This document shows positions 61,209-64,000 of a stretch of DNA of 64,000 nt, piece after piece. The stretch's first letter is position 1. Every line of letters begins with the position of its first letter. This stretch comes from Mariniphaga sediminis (lineage in GTDB: Bacteria > Bacteroidota > Bacteroidia > Bacteroidales > Prolixibacteraceae), in the NCBI RefSeq assembly GCF_003573545.1, contig NZ_QWET01000021.1:1-64000 (forward strand), in the 5' to 3' direction. The notes beneath the pieces are model-generated. The model ran no database searches, had not been told where the DNA came from, and worked only from the letters and a program-made list of their open reading frames with translations. The position numbers and the translations under genes are program-made.

Positions 61209-64000
61209 GACTTCAATTTTTTTGTAGTAATTATAACTCCCATTGGCAAATCCTGATCATTGGAAAGTACATTAACCTTCCATTCAATTTCCATTTCAAG
61301 ACCACCTGCTCCAATTGCCCTCATTTTTATTTTATTTTCACCTGCATGTTTCAGCAGTTGGTTCATTTGTTGTTCGGTTTTATGCCGCATAGGCTCAGTA
61401 ACAAACAATTCCAGATAATTTTTATTGATAACATCATCCTGTATTACTCCAAAAACGTCTTCAGCAGCTGAATTAAACTCCAGTATTTTCCAATCGGGAG
61501 ATAATTTAATGATCACATCTGATGATGAATGGAGCAGCAGGCGATTGAACTGGTGGTTTTCGTTTAATTTCTCTTCCACCAGTTTCAATTCTGAAATATT
61601 GATAAATGTGATAACCAGGCCGTCAATCCGGTCGTCGAAGGTACGGTATGGCATAATCCGGATGGAAAACCACCGCCCGTCTTTGGTTGGAATTTGTTTT
61701 TCAATAAAAATGAGTGTCCTCAGAACCTCGCGTGCATCTTCGGGCAGGTCGGGGTAAATAAGTTGTGAAACCTGGTCGGTAAACGGGCGGCCAATATCGC
61801 TTTTAATCAGTTTGAAAATTTTTGTAGCCTGATTGGTGTACCGACGGATATTGAGTTCCTTGTCGAGAAACAAAGTAGCAATGTCGGTGCTGTTGAGCAG
61901 GTTTTTCATGTCGTTGTTTACCCGCGAATAGTCTTCCACCTTTGCCATCAATTCGGCATTTACCGTTTGAAGTTCTTCATTCAGGCTTTGCATTTCTTCC
62001 TTTGAAGTAGTGAGTTCTTCGTTGGTTGATTGTAATTCTTCATTGGTTGATTGCAATTCTTCGTTGGTCGATTTCAACTCTTCCTGTGAAGTTTGCATCT
62101 CTTCCAGAATATTTTGCATCTCTTCGCGGGTATGTTGTAACTCATGCTCTAATTCGGTTTCTCTGACACTGGCTACTGCTTTTTTTCCTTTTTTCTCCGG
62201 TTGTTTGGTTTCAGCAGCTTGCGGAATATCTGTAAAAATTATCATCAGTTTGCCATATAAAGGTTCCGGTTTATGAATCCACTGAATGTTTACATTTAAA
62301 GTGATTGTACCTCCGTTTGTTCCAATTTTAACATGGTGCAAGGCAGTGGCTTCTTTGTTCATTACCGCTTTGCGAAACGCGATGGCAAAATCGTTTTGAA
62401 AACCCGGACGCAGCATGGCAAAAATATTCAGGTTTGCCTTTCCCACTGCAGGCTCCAGGTATTTTCCCGTTCGTCCGCTAATGTACAGTATATCGCCGTT
62501 TTCGTTTACCAAAACTCCGGCAGGCGAAAATTGCTGGAGCAGAAGTTGATCGGCAAGTGTTTGTATATTCATAATTGGTTTGTCAGATTCTGTATTTTCA
62601 ATATTACCCGTTTTAGTCCGGGTAAATGAAGAAGGAAAATCGAATAATTGCGGGTTTAGGTTGGCATCAGATCGTTTAAAAATTTTCAGGGGTGAATCAA
62701 CCTGCTCAAAAAGATGGCTTTGTACACCCAGTGTTTCTGAAGTTCCAAGCATTAAAAACCCTTGCTGGTTAAGGCTGTAGTAAAATAGTCCGAGCAATTT
62801 TCGCTGCAATTCCGGATCCATATATATGAGCAGGTTGCGGCACGAGATAATATCTAAATTGGTAAAAGGCGGATGCATGATAATGTTGTGGTGCGCAAAT
62901 ACAACCATTTCCCTGATTTCCGTATTAATGCGGTACATGTCATCGACTTTGGTAAAAAAACGGCTCAGCCTTTTGGCCGACACATCGTTGGTAATATTTT
63001 CCGGAAACAACCCCTTGCGCGCTGTATCAATCGCATCGCTATCCAAATCGGAAGCAAAAATTTGTAATGATATCCCTGCGTTCGGATTGACTTTTTCCAG
63101 TGTTTCCTTAAATACGATGGCCAGCGAATAGGCTTCTTCGCCGGTAGAACACCCGGGTACCCAGGCCCTCAATTGCGAATTGTGTTTCAACTTATCAATC
63201 AGCCCGGGCAATACTTTTTCTTTTAGTTTTTCCCAAACCGGTGCATCGCGAAAAAAATTGGTTACACCAATCATCAGTTCTTTGAACAGGATATGCACTT
63301 CCTTTGGATTTTCCTGTAAAAAGTGGACATACGAAAATATTCCATCAATTTTATGGACACTCATTCGCCTTTCGATACGCCGGTAAACTGTATTTCTTTT
63401 ATACAGCGAGAAATCATTCCCGGTATGTGTTCGCAATAAAATAATAATTTTTTCAAGGGCGCTTTTATCCTTTACTTCACTATTTAGGTTTGATTTAACT
63501 ACAGGAATATGTTTAAGGAAATGAATAAGTTCCGAAGGTAATTTTTCCGGTGGAGCCACTATGTCAATCAGTCCGGAGTCGATGGCATTTCGGGGCATAC
63601 TGTCAAACTTTGCGGTATCAGGTTCCTGCACCAGTGCAATTCCGTTTTTTTCTTTTATTGCCCGAATTCCTATGCTTCCGTCGGAGCCCATCCCCGAAAG
63701 GACAATTCCAACAGCATTTTCCTTTTGGTCATCGGCCAGCGAACGCAAGAAAAAATCAACGGGCAGGCGCAATCCACGGGCTTCAACTGGGTCAAACAGG
63801 TGAAGCGCACCTTTGAAAATGGACATGCTTTTATTTGGTGGAATAACATAAACGCAGTTTGGTTTTACTTTCATCAGGTCTTCCACCTGAAAAACCTTCA
63901 TATTGGAAACCCGTTGAAGTAATTCCGGAAGCATCCCTTTTTGGGTCGGATCCAAATGCTGGACAACCACGTAGGCCATTCCGCTTTTGTCAGGTACATT
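61205..64000 (-). CDS. CheB-CheR-PAS fusion, cut by the window edge
   Basis: At least 931 codons; coding continues through 64000, so the N-terminus is missing. The visible start is the CheB methylesterase after its Ser loop: VVVQHLDPTQKG (catalytic His), LSGMGSDGSIG (catalytic Asp). A CheR methyltransferase follows (TNFFRDAPVWEKL, WVPGCSTGEEAYSL, SCRNLLIYMDPELQ). Next comes a coiled coil with repeated STNEELQ units (about 62010-62110) and two PAS domains. Such fusions are widespread, usually outside chemotaxis, with histidine kinases or PAS proteins. Here the partner is the PAS protein immediately downstream. Substrate receptors are not in the window. Confidence 0.92.
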   Translation of the reverse strand, partial: NVPDKSGMAYVVVQHLDPTQKGMLPELLQRVSNMKVFQVEDLMKVKPNCVYVIPPNKSMSIFKGALHLFDPVEARGLRLPVDFFLRSLADDQKENAVGIVLSGMGSDGSIGIRAIKEKNGIALVQEPDTAKFDSMPRNAIDSGLIDIVAPPEKLPSELIHFLKHIPVVKSNLNSEVKDKSALEKIIILLRTHTGNDFSLYKRNTVYRRIERRMSVHKIDGIFSYVHFLQENPKEVHILFKELMIGVTNFFRDAPVWEKLKEKVLPGLIDKLKHNSQLRAWVPGCSTGEEAYSLAIVFKETLEKVNPNAGISLQIFASDLDSDAIDTARKGLFPENITNDVSAKRLSRFFTKVDDMYRINTEIREMVVFAHHNIIMHPPFTNLDIISCRNLLIYMDPELQRKLLGLFYYSLNQQGFLMLGTSETLGVQSHLFEQVDSPLKIFKRSDANLNPQLFDFPSSFTRTKTGNIENTESDKPIMNIQTLADQLLLQQFSPAGVLVNENGDILYISGRTGKYLEPAVGKANLNIFAMLRPGFQNDFAIAFRKAVMNKEATALHHVKIGTNGGTITLNVNIQWIHKPEPLYGKLMIIFTDIPQAAETKQPEKKGKKAVASVRETELEHELQHTREEMQNILEEMQTSQEELKSTNEELQSTNEELQSTNEELTTSKEEMQSLNEELQTVNAELMAKVEDYSRVNNDMKNLLNSTDIATLFLDKELNIRRYTNQATKIFKLIKSDIGRPFTDQVSQLIYPDLPEDAREVLRTLIFIEKQIPTKDGRWFSIRIMPYRTFDDRIDGLVITFINISELKLVEEKLNENHQFNRLLLHSSSDVIIKLSPDWKILEFNSAAEDVFGVIQDDVINKNYLELFVTEPMRHKTEQQMNQLLKHAGENKIKMRAIGAGGLEMEIEWKVNVLSNDQDLPMGVIITTKKLKS

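Noticed and set aside
62010-62276. Plus-strand 88-codon serine-rich frame and 21-nt repeats as CRISPR
   Set aside because: The repeats are a coiled-coil coding repeat in the CheB-CheR-PAS gene; they lack spacers.

Overview
Organism. The window looks like a Bacteroidota chromosome, plausibly a marine Bacteroidales/Marinilabiliales-type bacterium. That guess is inference, not a match. The support is the Bacteroidota-style promoters (TTTG, about 19 nt, TAnnTTTG; clearest before the tRNA genes), weak Shine-Dalgarno sequences, SPII lipoprotein signals, sulfatase and polysaccharide-lyase genes, and Bacteroidota versions of AddB, TrmD, DUF1080 and CsbD proteins. No rRNA, CRISPR array, prophage or intact integrase was seen.

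Layout. (1) 0.2-7.4 kb: an ArnT-like glycosyltransferase and a PAP2 phosphatase, an AddB-like nuclease, a REP-associated tyrosine transposase (RAYT) framed by palindromic repeats, and trmD. (2) 7.5-18.3 kb: a two-carbon/short-chain acyl module. The minus strand carries acs, an OFA-family transporter, a CoA-ligase/GNAT fusion (PatZ-like) and a sirtuin. Divergently, ackA, ptb and buk encode acyl-phosphate enzymes. This co-locates Acs with the likely writer and eraser of its lysine acetylation. (3) 18.3-24.9 kb: a tight three-gene minus-strand operon of an unrecognised 360-aa protein, a CHAT (caspase-like) peptidase with a zinc ribbon, and a 1223-aa TPR protein. This is the best candidate for an undescribed system. 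(4) 25.1-37.7 kb: a plus-strand polysaccharide-utilisation block of two heparinase II/III-type lyases, two BNR-type beta-propeller proteins, a sulfatase/GH78 rhamnosidase fusion and an AbgT transporter, without SusC/SusD. The content suggests a sulfated, rhamnose- and uronate-containing algal polysaccharide such as ulvan. (5) 37.6-45.8 kb: a methyltransferase, a DUF1080 lipoprotein, a hybrid histidine kinase, an NtrC-type regulator, an orphan receiver, YtxH/holin-like/small proteins and a tandem universal stress protein. (6) 45.9-46.4 kb: tRNA-Ser(GCT) and tRNA-Pro(TGG), with a promoter, terminators and a degenerate tRNA fragment.

(7) 46.4-60.6 kb is AT-richer by eye and reads as a decaying stress island next to the tRNA genes. 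It has a GT4 fusion, a cupin, a RelA/SpoT-type alarmone enzyme, a radical SAM protein, an HMA-like/AraC regulator, universal stress protein, slipin, CsbD and small membrane proteins. It also holds damaged genes: a truncated desaturase, a second AraC 3' end, a GH130 remnant and a frameshifted gene beside the tRNAs. Three intergenic sites share a two-copy direct repeat at exactly 21 nt, related to GTTACATMATTC and followed by ACACAT, with a fourth half-site. At two of them it sits about 20 nt upstream of a TAACTTTR -10-like box that has no -33 element. This is the geometry expected for an AraC-family activator, and the AraC gene lies among the sites, so a local regulon is proposed. (8) 60.6-64 kb: a PAS protein and a CheB-CheR-PAS fusion that runs off the right edge.
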